Shown here: positions 44,191-52,724 of the stretch, piece after piece
Layout: each line of letters begins with the position of its first letter
How positions within the stretch are numbered: position 1 is the first letter of the stretch
From: Candidatus Zixiibacteriota bacterium
GTDB lineage: Bacteria; Zixibacteria; MSB-5A5; GN15; FEB-12
DNA length: 64,000 bases
Assembly: GCA_040756055.1 (NCBI GenBank)
Contig: JBFLZR010000004.1
Location: 186,001-250,000 of the forward strand
Direction: 5' to 3'
Translations under genes and position numbers: made by a program
Notes under the pieces: model-generated
What the model was told of the DNA's origin: nothing
The model's database searches: none
What the model saw: the letters and a program-made list of their open reading frames with translations, nothing else

Positions 44191-44607
44191 TCATTTGTTG
44201 AGAGTGGCCATCACCTCAGCGATGAAGTTTTCGAGCATGATGGGTTTGTACATAACGCGGCAGGCGCCCATTACGCCGGCCTCGTTGACTATTTTCTCCG
44301 TGGCGTTTCCCGTGATAATCATGACGGGAACGTGCGGAGAGACCTGCTTGATGGCAGCCAGGACCTCGAGTCCCGACATTTCGGGCATTATGAGGTCGAG
44401 GGTGATCAGGTCATAGTTGTTGCTTCGCGCTTTCTCGATAGCATCGGCGCCGTTATCGGCCATTTCTACCGTGAAGGCGCTGGTCAGTTCGCAGAAATCG
44501 CGAAAGACCTCCTGAATCCATTTCTCGTCGTCGACAATCAAGACCCTGAACGGGTCGCCCCGCTGCTCGGCCATCTCGTTGAGTTTTTTAATGTACTCTT
44601 GCGCCAT
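44191..44607 (-). CDS. response regulator, single receiver domain
   Basis: 138 aa with a short N-terminal helix before the receiver. Acidic pair in VLIVDDEKWI, Asp in LITLDLIMPEMSG, Thr in MIITGNATE and Lys in VMYKPIM are all present. No output domain. One of three receivers downstream of the kinase gene. The gaps on both sides (71 and 121 nt) show no terminator. Confidence 0.9.
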   Translation of the reverse strand: MAQEYIKKLNEMAEQRGDPFRVLIVDDEKWIQEVFRDFCELTSAFTVEMADNGADAIEKARSNNYDLITLDLIMPEMSGLEVLAAIKQVSPHVPVMIITGNATEKIVNEAGVMGACRVMYKPIMLENFIAEVMATLNK

Positions 44608-44728
44608 GGTTTGAATTCCTTATTTCCGCTTGTGATGACATCGATCACCCGGCTCACTTCCCTGTTTCGGGTATTGCTTGACCGGCCGCGCAGCGACTTT
44701 CGTACGATGAATCGAGTGTCATCTTTGT

Positions 44729-45085
44729 TTATATTTTTATATCCGTTTCTTTCGCCAGGGTCGACATGATTTCATGACATTGCCGCAGGATAGACTCGAG
44801 TTTACGTTCGATGTGATCGACTCCCGAAACGGAGGGGACATCGAACGCCATCGTGACTTTATTGCGAGCCGCCGCGATGACCGTAGCCAGTTCCTGCACG
44901 ACTTTTACCGAGCCGTTTATTAGTCTGATGAACTCGGGTTCCATGCGGTTGAGATCGTCGGAATGCGCCTTGGCTTTGGCCAGATATATGGCCAGATTCA
45001 AGGCGAGCGTTTTAACGGTCTCGTTGAGTTCATCGACCTGCGCGAGCAGTTCCAATTCGGTGTTTCTATCTTGTTCCTTGTTCAC
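44729..45085 (-). CDS. small helical protein of unknown function
   Basis: 118 aa, almost entirely helical with heptad-like spacing (ELLAQVDELNETVKTLALNL and ERKLESILRQCHEIMSTLAK), no Cys pair and no signal peptide. Its start overlaps the end of the upstream receiver gene (45066-45440) by 20 nt, so the two are translated together. It could be a partner of that receiver or a phosphotransfer-like protein, but I see no conserved His in the helices in a typical HPt setting. Confidence 0.6.
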   Translation of the reverse strand: MNKEQDRNTELELLAQVDELNETVKTLALNLAIYLAKAKAHSDDLNRMEPEFIRLINGSVKVVQELATVIAAARNKVTMAFDVPSVSGVDHIERKLESILRQCHEIMSTLAKETDIKI

Positions 45086-45440
45086 CTGTCACCATCAATT
45101 CTCGAATATTCTGTTTCAGCGGCTCAAGATCCGACGATTTGACGACATACCGGTCGGCCAGCCAGGAGTTGAAGTCGGCCTTGTAGGTGCTGTAGGCCGA
45201 ATTGACGACCAGGCAGGTGTCGGGCGCTGCTTGACGCAGTTTCCCCAACAGTTCCAACCCGGACATACCCGGCATTTCGATATCGACAATTGCCAGGGCG
45301 TAATTTTGTCGCGAGACCTGCTGTAAAGCCTCCTCGGCGTTGCTCGCAGTCTCTACAGTATAGCCATCCCTTGTCAATTCGGCCTTGTAGAGCAGTCTCA
45401 GGCTGTCATCGTCATCCACTATGAGAATATTGCCTGGCAT
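45066..45440 (-). CDS. response regulator, single receiver domain (atypical)
   Basis: 124 aa. The first strand NILIVDDDDSL and Asp in LAIVDIEMPGMSG are conserved, and strand 5 ends YVVKSSD with the Lys kept but without Pro. The Thr/Ser position reads VVNSAY. The C-terminal helix 4-5 region is shifted (YSTYKADFNSWLADRYVVK), so output contacts may differ from CheY. It begins 1 nt after the kinase gene ends and is the natural partner of that kinase. Confidence 0.82.
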   Translation of the reverse strand: MPGNILIVDDDDSLRLLYKAELTRDGYTVETASNAEEALQQVSRQNYALAIVDIEMPGMSGLELLGKLRQAAPDTCLVVNSAYSTYKADFNSWLADRYVVKSSDLEPLKQNIRELMVTGEQGTR

Positions 45441-45441
45441 A

Positions 45442-47208
45442 CTATTTCTCCTGTGCTAGGGGGAGTTCAACGAATACGGTCGGGGCGCTGCTTCCCTCGC
45501 AATTGATTCCAAACGAGCCGCCGTGGTACCTTATGGTTTCGCCGGCCACCAGAATCATAAGGCGCAGCGACGCCTTGTTTTCGCTGAATACTTGTTTGAG
45601 GGCTTTGACCGTCTTTTCGCGGTCACGTCCCTCGACATTTAACTTTATCAACATCAGTGCCGTATTATTCTTGCGTTCGGTTCTGACCTCGGCGCTGCCG
45701 GGTGGGATGAGATCTTCGGCCACGAGCCTGAAGAACTGGTAGAACGCATGCGAAAGCTGGTCATAGTTGCCGAAAATTTTCATCGGCTGGGGAGCTAGCG
45801 AAAGAGTAATATTCACGTCGAGTTTGCGCAGCCGGCCTTTGAGCAATTTGAGGTTTTTATCGACCAGTTCGGAGAAGCTGAATTCGCTCTGGTCGCACAT
45901 GCTGGCCTTGTGAAAATCCAGAACCTGGTTGAGGATAGCCTCGCTGCGGGCTGTCTCGCTGGCGATAATCTGCAGATACTGTTTCTGCTCTTCGCTGGTG
46001 TCGGACTTGAGCATAAGATTGGCAAAACCGCCGACGACAGCCAGAGGGTTGCGAAGTTCGTGGGCGATGGCAGCCGTCAGTTCTCCGATGATCGACAGCT
46101 TCTCCATCTTGATAATGTGGTCCTGGGATTCACCCAGAAGGATATTCAGTTGTTCGAGCTGGGAGGCGCGGGCGATCTGTTCTTCATACAGTCGGGAACG
46201 CTCCATGGCGACGGCAGCCTGGTTTGCCAGGATTTGAAGTAGCTGGACCGCTCCATCGGATATGGGTTTTCCGGTAATGGCGCAGTCGGCGGCCAGCAAG
46301 CCGGTCAGATGTCCTTTGCTGACCATGGGGACGAGAGCCATGTTGCGACTTCCGAGTCGATCCAGAAACGATGCCGTGAGAGGGTCGATCTCGTCGCCGG
46401 CCGCGAGATTAATCCAGGCTCCCTGCCGGCAGGCGGTGGCGATCATCGATTCCTTTGTCAGGTCAAAGGTCATATTTTCGATGAGCTTGTTGGTCGAATC
46501 CACTTTGCGCAGCGAGTCTCTCGTTTCCGGCTGGAGGAGTTGGTCCAGCGAGAGTCCCCGCGATTCGAGATCGCGCCAGATATTACCAGCCTCCTCGGCC
46601 GAGGTGGGTCCCACAGCGAGATGACCCTTAAGGCAGAGCGACTCTGAATCGTACAGAAAAAGAAAAGCACGATTGAACCCGAGTCCCTGCGACGCGGTGG
46701 CTCCCGTGAGGATAACCTCGAGTATTTGTTCGAGTTCACACGATGACGACAGTGACGACGCCACGGTGGAGAGAATATTGAGATCTTCGAAATCGTCAAC
46801 GGAATCAGGACCAAGCGTCTGGCTCGAGTCGGATTCTCTTACGACGCCGAGGATCATTTCCGGCTCTCCGGACTGCGGCGGAACCGCCTTGCAGCATATG
46901 TCGAGCACCAGATAAAGACCGTTGGGATTGGTGCATGCGATATTTTTCTGACAGAATGACCGCGAGTTATCGAGAATACCGGGGACCATGCCGGCCAGGC
47001 CGGTTGCCAGGATAGTATCGATAGCCGATATGTGTTGTTGCCCCCAGTTGTCGGCGCTGAGCGCGAAGATTCTCGCGGCCGCCCTGTTGTAGCGTATCAG
47101 GAACCCGTCGCGGTTCAAAAGAAACAGGCCGACATCGACGCAATCCAACGCCTGCCAGAGGGAGGCATTGGCGGCGGCCGGTCCGGTCTGTGCTACGGCA
47201 TCATACAT
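45442..47208 (-). CDS. PAS-GAF histidine kinase with degenerate ATP-binding domain
   Basis: 588 aa, soluble. PAS domain at about residues 14-125, GAF at about 145-340, and a coiled coil leading to the H-box AAIAHELRNPLAVVGGF with phosphoacceptor His383. The catalytic domain is unusual. The N-box Asn residues are missing (NYDQLSHAFYQFF), no D-x-G-x-G is seen, and the G2-like segment reads SLRLMILVAGETIRYHGGSF. ATP binding is therefore doubtful and it may need another kinase or act as a phosphatase or scaffold. It overlaps the upstream GAF gene by 8 nt and is followed by a receiver gene. Confidence 0.82.
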   Translation of the reverse strand: MYDAVAQTGPAAANASLWQALDCVDVGLFLLNRDGFLIRYNRAAARIFALSADNWGQQHISAIDTILATGLAGMVPGILDNSRSFCQKNIACTNPNGLYLVLDICCKAVPPQSGEPEMILGVVRESDSSQTLGPDSVDDFEDLNILSTVASSLSSSCELEQILEVILTGATASQGLGFNRAFLFLYDSESLCLKGHLAVGPTSAEEAGNIWRDLESRGLSLDQLLQPETRDSLRKVDSTNKLIENMTFDLTKESMIATACRQGAWINLAAGDEIDPLTASFLDRLGSRNMALVPMVSKGHLTGLLAADCAITGKPISDGAVQLLQILANQAAVAMERSRLYEEQIARASQLEQLNILLGESQDHIIKMEKLSIIGELTAAIAHELRNPLAVVGGFANLMLKSDTSEEQKQYLQIIASETARSEAILNQVLDFHKASMCDQSEFSFSELVDKNLKLLKGRLRKLDVNITLSLAPQPMKIFGNYDQLSHAFYQFFRLVAEDLIPPGSAEVRTERKNNTALMLIKLNVEGRDREKTVKALKQVFSENKASLRLMILVAGETIRYHGGSFGINCEGSSAPTVFVELPLAQEK

Positions 47209-48070
47209 TTCTTACCGCCATCTCTTTGTCACGGGGCTCGTCCTGCCCGGCATCCTCGGCCGTAGAGCGAATGTCATTATAAAGCTCAAGGATTTTCTCG
47301 TTGATCGCTCTGAGTTTGTTGGTGGCGTTTTCCATGCGTTTGATCCTGGAAAGAGTCTTCTGTTCGAAGGTGGTTGCTTCCATCAACATGCACTGGAGAT
47401 TGCCGAGCAATACGGAGAGTGAATTGTTTATGTCGTGGTTGATAACCGCGATGGTTTTGGAGAGGTCCAGAATTTGTTGTCTGGGCAAAGTGATGGTCTC
47501 CGCGCCATCGGGGCACACTATAATTTTCGCTGTTCGCCTGGTCAGATCCTCGAATTTTTTCTGGTAGGCGAGTTTTTCGAGTGAGAGTCCGATATGATTG
47601 GCCACCGTCATCATAACGTCAGCCTGCTCGGCGCCGAAAGCCCCGGGGGTGTTGCTTCCCAGGTTTATGACGCCGATGACTTCATCGGAAACCGTCAGCG
47701 GCACCGAAAGAAACGAGGCGAGATCGGTATCGGGGTTGAAATCTCTTCGTCCGGTCCGGTCGGAAAGCACGGTGGGTTTCCCGCTGTGCGCAGTCCAGCC
47801 GGTCAGTCCCTGTCCGCCGTCAATATTGAAAAAGTCCAGGGCGACGACTCGATGGCCCAGGCTGGCCGTTTCCTTGAGCTGCTTTGAGTCGCGATCGAAC
47901 AGGAAGACGGTCGCGGCGTCGAAAGCCACAAGTTTTTTCAGTCTGCCCAGGATGAAGCTGAAAGTTTCGGCATCCGGCGCAGCCTTGCGGCATGCGGACG
48001 CGATTTCGGCCACCAGCGCGAGTTCGCTTGTCGTGGTGCGTGCTGCTTTTGACGAACGTTTTGGCTTCAT
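47201..48070 (-). CDS. GAF-domain protein with H-box dimerisation helices but no ATPase domain
   Basis: 289 aa. A GAF domain spans about residues 15-165 (DAATVFLFDRDSKQLKETAS, GQGLTGWTAHSGKP, FLSVPLTVSDEVIGVINLGS). It is followed by a helical hairpin with AVINHDINNSLSVLLGN, an H-box-like motif with His212 followed by Asp and Asn. The protein then ends in a charged tail with no catalytic domain. It is translationally coupled to the kinase downstream (8-nt overlap). It may form mixed dimers with it or accept phosphate in trans. Confidence 0.75.
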   Translation of the reverse strand: MKPKRSSKAARTTTSELALVAEIASACRKAAPDAETFSFILGRLKKLVAFDAATVFLFDRDSKQLKETASLGHRVVALDFFNIDGGQGLTGWTAHSGKPTVLSDRTGRRDFNPDTDLASFLSVPLTVSDEVIGVINLGSNTPGAFGAEQADVMMTVANHIGLSLEKLAYQKKFEDLTRRTAKIIVCPDGAETITLPRQQILDLSKTIAVINHDINNSLSVLLGNLQCMLMEATTFEQKTLSRIKRMENATNKLRAINEKILELYNDIRSTAEDAGQDEPRDKEMAVRNV

Positions 48071-48081
48071 ATCGTTGCCGC

Positions 48082-48687
48082 TTATCGACCTCCGGCCACA
48101 GCCAGCACCCGGTCGCTCAGGAGTTCACACAGGTTGTCTTCAAGTTCCGCAAAGAAGCGTACTTTGTCAGGCGCTGTCAGATGAAGGTCAGGGTCGTTTT
48201 TGTCATCATCCATGGTTGCCTGGAAAATCCGCGGACCTTTTCGCTCGATTCTGAAAGGTTCCGCCATCACCAGTTTGCCTCGCGTGAGGTCAATCAGGCG
48301 AATCTCCCCCTCGATGATGCCGACACTTTCATACTTGTGGACCACCAGCGGGATGTGGAAGCCTTTGCGCGTTTCGAGTCGTTCGCTGATAATTTCCACG
48401 GTTACCAGGTATCGGCCGCCTGTTTCTCGTCCCCACTCGACGAGGCTGTCGACATTCAGATAATCGTGGGGGAAAGCCGGTTCAATATCACTGTCGCCGT
48501 CAACAAGGCAGACGCGTACATCGGCCTTGCGCGAGAGGTGGCGCTTAAGGACCTGGCCAACCTGCGAGTCGCTGTAGGCGAACCGTGGCGCGATGACATT
48601 GACGAGAATGTCACGATCGGTCGGGGCTGATAGCAGCCCGCCGGCCAGCAGGATCACCATCAACGATATCCCATATCGTTTTCTCAA
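48082..48687 (-). CDS. secreted protein of unknown function
   Basis: 201 aa with a signal peptide (MRKRYGISLMVILLAGGLLS). The mature part alternates strands and helices: DILVNVIAPRFAYSDSQVGQ, then GRYLVTVEIISERLETRKGF and GIIEGEIRLIDLTRGKLV. This layout resembles small periplasmic alpha/beta proteins of the CsgG/FlgO type, but the match is only by pattern. It sits between a PilZ gene and the GAF gene in the flagellar/signalling block. Confidence 0.6.
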   Translation of the reverse strand: MRKRYGISLMVILLAGGLLSAPTDRDILVNVIAPRFAYSDSQVGQVLKRHLSRKADVRVCLVDGDSDIEPAFPHDYLNVDSLVEWGRETGGRYLVTVEIISERLETRKGFHIPLVVHKYESVGIIEGEIRLIDLTRGKLVMAEPFRIERKGPRIFQATMDDDKNDPDLHLTAPDKVRFFAELEDNLCELLSDRVLAVAGGR

Positions 48688-48698
48688 AACTATGCTCC

Positions 48699-49211
48699 TT
48701 ATTGGGCAGCCGAATCGGTGTACAGATAACGGCTGAGAACCTCGTGTACCCTGTCTTCGAAACCGCTGATATTCTCGCTGAGGAGGTCAAGCTCGGCCTG
48801 GGAGAGCAGGTCTTTGAGATTTTCCCTGGCGATGAATTCGATACCGGCCAGGTATCCTTCATCATCCTTTTCGATCCGCTTGACGACGCCGAGGATGTTA
48901 TCAAGCTTCAGGCTTCCCTGAAGGGTGAGTCGCATCAGTACGATATCGGCGTTGTTGAGAGGCTGGTCCAGATCGACCAAAACGCCCCCGGCGGAGATAT
49001 TGAGGATATTGCCCTGGAGGTGGTATTCATCTTCCGGGGTGAAATTCGACAGACAGTCTTTGACGGACTTCATGTCAACAGGACCGGTAATTTCCAGGCG
49101 GATAAACCGGCGCTTGTTTTCGTATTCCATCTTGAAGGGTTTTCTGACTTCAACTTTTTGGTCCCCGATGTCGATCTCGGAGACGAACTTGACTCTGTCA
49201 TCGCTCTTCAT
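48699..49211 (-). CDS. PilZ domain protein (c-di-GMP receptor type)
   Basis: 170 aa. PilZ signature: ENKRRFIRLEITGP (R-x-x-x-R type, residues about 32-45) and LNISAGGVLVDLDQPL (the D/N-x-S-x-x-G motif), followed by strands ending GYLAGIEFIA. These residues bind cyclic di-GMP in the family. A helical tail of about 45 residues follows. The gene is the third of three consecutive PilZ-type genes and probably adjusts motility to c-di-GMP. Confidence 0.85.
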   Translation of the reverse strand: MKSDDRVKFVSEIDIGDQKVEVRKPFKMEYENKRRFIRLEITGPVDMKSVKDCLSNFTPEDEYHLQGNILNISAGGVLVDLDQPLNNADIVLMRLTLQGSLKLDNILGVVKRIEKDDEGYLAGIEFIARENLKDLLSQAELDLLSENISGFEDRVHEVLSRYLYTDSAAQ

Positions 49212-49228
49212 ATAATTGCTCCTGTTTA

Positions 49229-49987
49229 TTACTGTTGCAGTCGAACTGCCAATTCTTTGTTCAATTCTTTTCTCCGGGCGTCGCTGTACTCGAACACGAC
49301 CGGAGGAAATTTCTTTATAGCTGCCATATCGAAGTGTCTTTCTTTTGCTTCGCTGACAATAAACTCTATGCCGACGCGGTAGCGGAACCGGTCGATGGCG
49401 TGTGCGTAGCGGACCTGTCCAATGATAAGAGCCGGAAATCCGACATCACGCAGATCGATACTCAGCAGCAGGTAGGTGGTTTCGTTCAATTGCTTCGGCA
49501 GGCACAGCTGAATGCCGCCGCTGGAGAAGTTGATGGAATCGGTTTCTATCCATCTGAGTTTGCCGATGCGCTGGGGGTCGAAATCGCGCGACGGGAGTAC
49601 GGCGCACTTTACCGCGCGGTTCATGTCATAGCGGGTGTACCGGCGTCGCGACAGCGGCACCAGTTTCTCTCCCAGATGCAGAGTGCACTTTCCGCCGCCG
49701 GTTCTTTTGAGTCTGGCATCGACCGAAATTCGTTGACCGCGGTAGACAAACTGTACAATCGTTTTCTGGTTATTTATCAGGCTGTCGATCATACCGTTGG
49801 CGCCGCTTCGATCGACCGTAATGGCTCCGTTGGAAACGAGTATAACCTTGGCCGCGAGCGCTTTGCCTTCATACTGTTCGGTATAAAGAACGACCTCATG
49901 TCCGACCAGCGAGGACAGATCCACATCGTTGATGTCGATGGAGGTGCTTTCCATTGGCAGACCATGATCGCTATCGGACATACTCAT
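49229..49987 (-). CDS. YcgR-like flagellar brake protein (PilZ)
   Basis: 252 aa. The N-terminal YcgR-type domain (VDLSSLVGHEVVLYTEQYEG...IVQFVYRGQRISVDARLKRT) is followed by a PilZ domain with LSRRRYTRYDMNRAV (R-x-x-x-R) and SINFSSGGIQLCLP. The end strand YRVGIEFIV is typical. YcgR proteins bind c-di-GMP and slow the flagellar motor. The start overlaps the stop of the gene before it by 4 nt. Second of three PilZ-type genes in the flagellar operon. Confidence 0.87.
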   Translation of the reverse strand: MSMSDSDHGLPMESTSIDINDVDLSSLVGHEVVLYTEQYEGKALAAKVILVSNGAITVDRSGANGMIDSLINNQKTIVQFVYRGQRISVDARLKRTGGGKCTLHLGEKLVPLSRRRYTRYDMNRAVKCAVLPSRDFDPQRIGKLRWIETDSINFSSGGIQLCLPKQLNETTYLLLSIDLRDVGFPALIIGQVRYAHAIDRFRYRVGIEFIVSEAKERHFDMAAIKKFPPVVFEYSDARRKELNKELAVRLQQ

Positions 49988-50730
49988 ATCAGCCCCTTTT
50001 TTCTTAGTTCTATCTGCTGCTGAAAAACGAATGTTACCAGCCGGTTCTGAGCGGCGTGGTCGAATTCGACGACGCTTGACGGGAGATTGGCCAGTTCGCT
50101 GCCGTAAAGATAATGGGTCAGACTGTCGGCCCGAATAAATTCGATTCCGGCATACAGGCGATTGTCCTTTCGCAGGCTGCGGCGACAGATGGCGGCAATC
50201 GGCTGCGGCAGATGCAGTTTGGAAAACACGTCGGCTTTGACAAGGAGAATATCGGGCGGCTCGAGATTGTCGTCACAACATACCAGCATACCGCCGCCGC
50301 TGATATTTTCACAGGCCGACTGGCGCCAGACCAGCTTGCGGTTGAAGTCGCGCGAACCGAGATTGGCATAACGAATATTGCCGAACATTTCGATGCGTAC
50401 GAACTGACGCCTCTGGATTCTCCGTATTTCGCCGGGCAGACTGAGAGCGTGCGCCTGCTGACCTTCCCTTTCAATCTTGTTTATCTGGGAGTAGAACTGA
50501 TACACGGCATCTTCCTTGATGACCAGTACCACCACTTCGCAGTTGTTTCGCAGCAGGGTACGTCCCTGCTGGAATTCCGGATTGCAGACGATTATGGCAT
50601 CATCGGTGAAGTCTTCGATTCTGGTCAGGTAGACGCCTTTGCTGTCGCCCTCGCCGACTACAATCTCGATTTTCTCCCAGAGTCGCAGCGGTTCCGGTAT
50701 TTGAGGCAGTGTTAGTTGCATATACTCCAT
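49984..50730 (-). CDS. YcgR-like flagellar brake protein (PilZ)
   Basis: 248 aa, a paralogue in layout of the next gene. N-terminal domain with LWEKIEIVVGEGDSKGVYLT and EVVVLVIKEDAVYQFYSQI, then the PilZ signature IRRIQRRQFVRIEMFG and CENISGGGMLVCCDDN, and the closing LYAGIEFIRADS. It likely binds c-di-GMP and controls motor function. It begins 6 nt after the DUF2225 gene. Confidence 0.87.
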   Translation of the reverse strand: MEYMQLTLPQIPEPLRLWEKIEIVVGEGDSKGVYLTRIEDFTDDAIIVCNPEFQQGRTLLRNNCEVVVLVIKEDAVYQFYSQINKIEREGQQAHALSLPGEIRRIQRRQFVRIEMFGNIRYANLGSRDFNRKLVWRQSACENISGGGMLVCCDDNLEPPDILLVKADVFSKLHLPQPIAAICRRSLRKDNRLYAGIEFIRADSLTHYLYGSELANLPSSVVEFDHAAQNRLVTFVFQQQIELRKKGLI

Positions 50731-50736
50731 TCTCCC

Positions 50737-51921
50737 CTAGGCTGACTTGAGGGCCTCCATGTTTGCTTTTCCCTGCTCGATGGCGAGCTCGAGTATTTTG
50801 CGTGCGAGGGCCGTTCGTGACGGATCCTTGCGGTTCTGGTAGATGAATTCCTGCCCGTGCTTGATAGTGCTGTTGAAATACTGACGGGCCTGGTCATAAT
50901 CGCCGATTCGACGGGAGAGCTCCGCAATCAGGTAAGAGGCCTGGATCTGCTGGTTGCCCGGGGAGATATCCCGGCCGCCGGCGAAAGCCTCGACGTAGTA
51001 ATGAATGGCTTTCTCCATGGCTTCCTTTTCGTTGGTGACAATGCCACCCCACCGGCTTTTCAGGGTGAGAAGGAATTCGGTGAAAGAGTGATACCGGCCG
51101 AAAGCCACGCCGGCGTCGCCGCCGGCGTCGCCGAGGGCAGCCGCCTTGTACTCGTTAAGAAGGGTGGAGTATTCCTCGATCTTCTTTTCCGAGTCGACGA
51201 TGAGATTTTCGAGATCGTTTATTCCCGGCTGGAATTTTTCACGGTAGGGAAACATCCGCGACTTAACGTCGGCCGTTAGTTCGCCGCTCTCGAAGTGTGA
51301 CAGCAGATGACGGGAGAATGATTCAAGTCGCGCGCGACTATTGCTGATGGCCTCTTTCATCTGGTGGAACTGGGTGTCGATTTCAAGCATCAATCCCTTG
51401 AGAAACTGCACACCGGGGTTTTCGCCTCTCTCGAGATCGCGGTAAACCCAGGCAATTCTCAGGTAGAATCGACCGAGATCGAGGTTGCTCGAACGTTCGG
51501 CCAGCTCTTCATCGAAGATAGCCAGGTGCAGCTTGAGAATCGCCGTCTCGTTGGGGTGCCCGGTGACATTGAGCGCCTCACCCATGGTGCGAATGATTGA
51601 GTCGGCCGTGGCCAGTTGGTCAAGATGTTTTTCCTTGACGGTTTTCAGACGGTAGGCTCTGAAGTTGTTATCGTTTTTCCAGTCTTTAAAGCTGTTGGAA
51701 AATTCTCTCGTATAAAAGCAATTACTACAGGTAGCGGTGAAGAATACCAGCGGGTTGTACGCCTGATACCGCGGGTATCGCCACTGGATTTCCTTGGGGC
51801 AGAAATCCGTGTCACGCCCGTTTTCGTAGAATGCGCCCACCTTGACCGTTTCGTATTCGTTGATCGTTTTGCAGATAGGGCATTCTACCTTTGACAAAAA
51901 GAATGGGCTTTCGTTTGACAT
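50737..51921 (-). CDS. DUF2225 zinc-ribbon protein with TPR-like helices
   Basis: 394 aa. The N-terminus has two Cys pairs, VECPICKTINEYETV and TATCSNCFYTREF, plus DTDFCPKEIQWRYPRYQAYN between them, which is the DUF2225 layout. The remainder is helical with TPR-like stretches (AILKLHLAIFDEELAERSSN, KEAMEKAIHYYVEAFAGG, DYDQARQYFNSTIKHGQ). The function is unknown. Several members are encoded with motility or signalling genes, as here between the PilZ genes and the fliA region. Confidence 0.8.
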   Translation of the reverse strand: MSNESPFFLSKVECPICKTINEYETVKVGAFYENGRDTDFCPKEIQWRYPRYQAYNPLVFFTATCSNCFYTREFSNSFKDWKNDNNFRAYRLKTVKEKHLDQLATADSIIRTMGEALNVTGHPNETAILKLHLAIFDEELAERSSNLDLGRFYLRIAWVYRDLERGENPGVQFLKGLMLEIDTQFHQMKEAISNSRARLESFSRHLLSHFESGELTADVKSRMFPYREKFQPGINDLENLIVDSEKKIEEYSTLLNEYKAAALGDAGGDAGVAFGRYHSFTEFLLTLKSRWGGIVTNEKEAMEKAIHYYVEAFAGGRDISPGNQQIQASYLIAELSRRIGDYDQARQYFNSTIKHGQEFIYQNRKDPSRTALARKILELAIEQGKANMEALKSA

Positions 51922-51939
51922 GTTTATCTCCGTTATCAG

Positions 51940-52365
51940 TTACCTTCCGCTCATGCTCAGCAGGGAAAGCTCCGCTTCTGAGATGGGAAGTACCCGTTTT
52001 ATTCTTTCGCTGGTGGCTCCGGCTTTCAGCATGCTTCGCGCGATCCTTATGATTTCAGCCCTGTCGCGCCTGTCGCCGCCGTGGGGTTGTTCGGCCCTGA
52101 CAGCCCTGGTCTCGATATCAGCGGCTGTAGCATTTTCATGAGCGAGCCTGATAAACTCCACGCGGCGTTTTTCGGTCGGAGTCGATATGACTTCATCGGC
52201 CGGCGGGGTTACCTCGGCTGTCTGCACAGGCTCGGCAACGGGAGCGCTTTTCTTGCGTCCCGCGAAGAGTGAGTAAATGAGTACCGAAACAGCTCCGGCC
52301 AGCAGGTAGCCTCCTATGTTCAAGGCCATATCAATCATGAATTCCTGTGAAATTTCCATTTTCAC
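51940..52365 (-). CDS. single-pass membrane protein of unknown function
   Basis: 141 aa. One transmembrane helix near the N-terminus (ALNIGGYLLAGAVSVLIYSLF), then a Pro/Glu-rich linker and a charged helical C-terminus with RIARSMLKAGATSERIKRVLPISEAELSLL, which looks like a small helix-turn-helix-like fold. It lies in the flagellar operon between the fliA and DUF2225 genes. No family is recognised. Confidence 0.6.
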   Translation of the reverse strand: MKMEISQEFMIDMALNIGGYLLAGAVSVLIYSLFAGRKKSAPVAEPVQTAEVTPPADEVISTPTEKRRVEFIRLAHENATAADIETRAVRAEQPHGGDRRDRAEIIRIARSMLKAGATSERIKRVLPISEAELSLLSMSGR

Positions 52366-52376
52366 AAACCCCTTGT

Positions 52377-52691
52377 TTATGCAGTTAAATCTATATGTTC
52401 AGTTTCTGTTTTTTCCTGGACCGGTTCGGATTGAGTTTCGGGCTTGCTTTCGCCCTGAGCGTGCTGATCCGGTTCGGCAGGTGTTTGCTCGTTGGCATTC
52501 GTTTCGCTTTTGAGAATCACTTCGTCTCGTTTAGCGCGTTTTTTCCTTTTGAGCTTTTCCTTCATTTTTTCTTTCAGAGCGTTGGAGAAGCCATTGTCCT
52601 TCTTTTCCGGGTTGGACGGATCGGCCGGGTTAACCCGGTCTGAGGGCTGATGCTCCGGACCGATATCGATACGTTCGAGTGATTCCGTCAT
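52377..52691 (-). CDS. small charged, probably disordered protein
   Basis: 104 aa, rich in Glu, Lys, Gln and Pro, with one basic amphipathic stretch (LKEKMKEKLKRKKRAKRDEV) and no domain. It lies 33 nt after the fliA stop in the flagellar operon. It may be a linker or accessory protein; nothing more can be said. Confidence 0.55.
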   Translation of the reverse strand: MTESLERIDIGPEHQPSDRVNPADPSNPEKKDNGFSNALKEKMKEKLKRKKRAKRDEVILKSETNANEQTPAEPDQHAQGESKPETQSEPVQEKTETEHIDLTA

Positions 52692-52724
52692 CGCTTTGGC
52701 TCCTCAAGGTCGCGCCGGTCCGGC

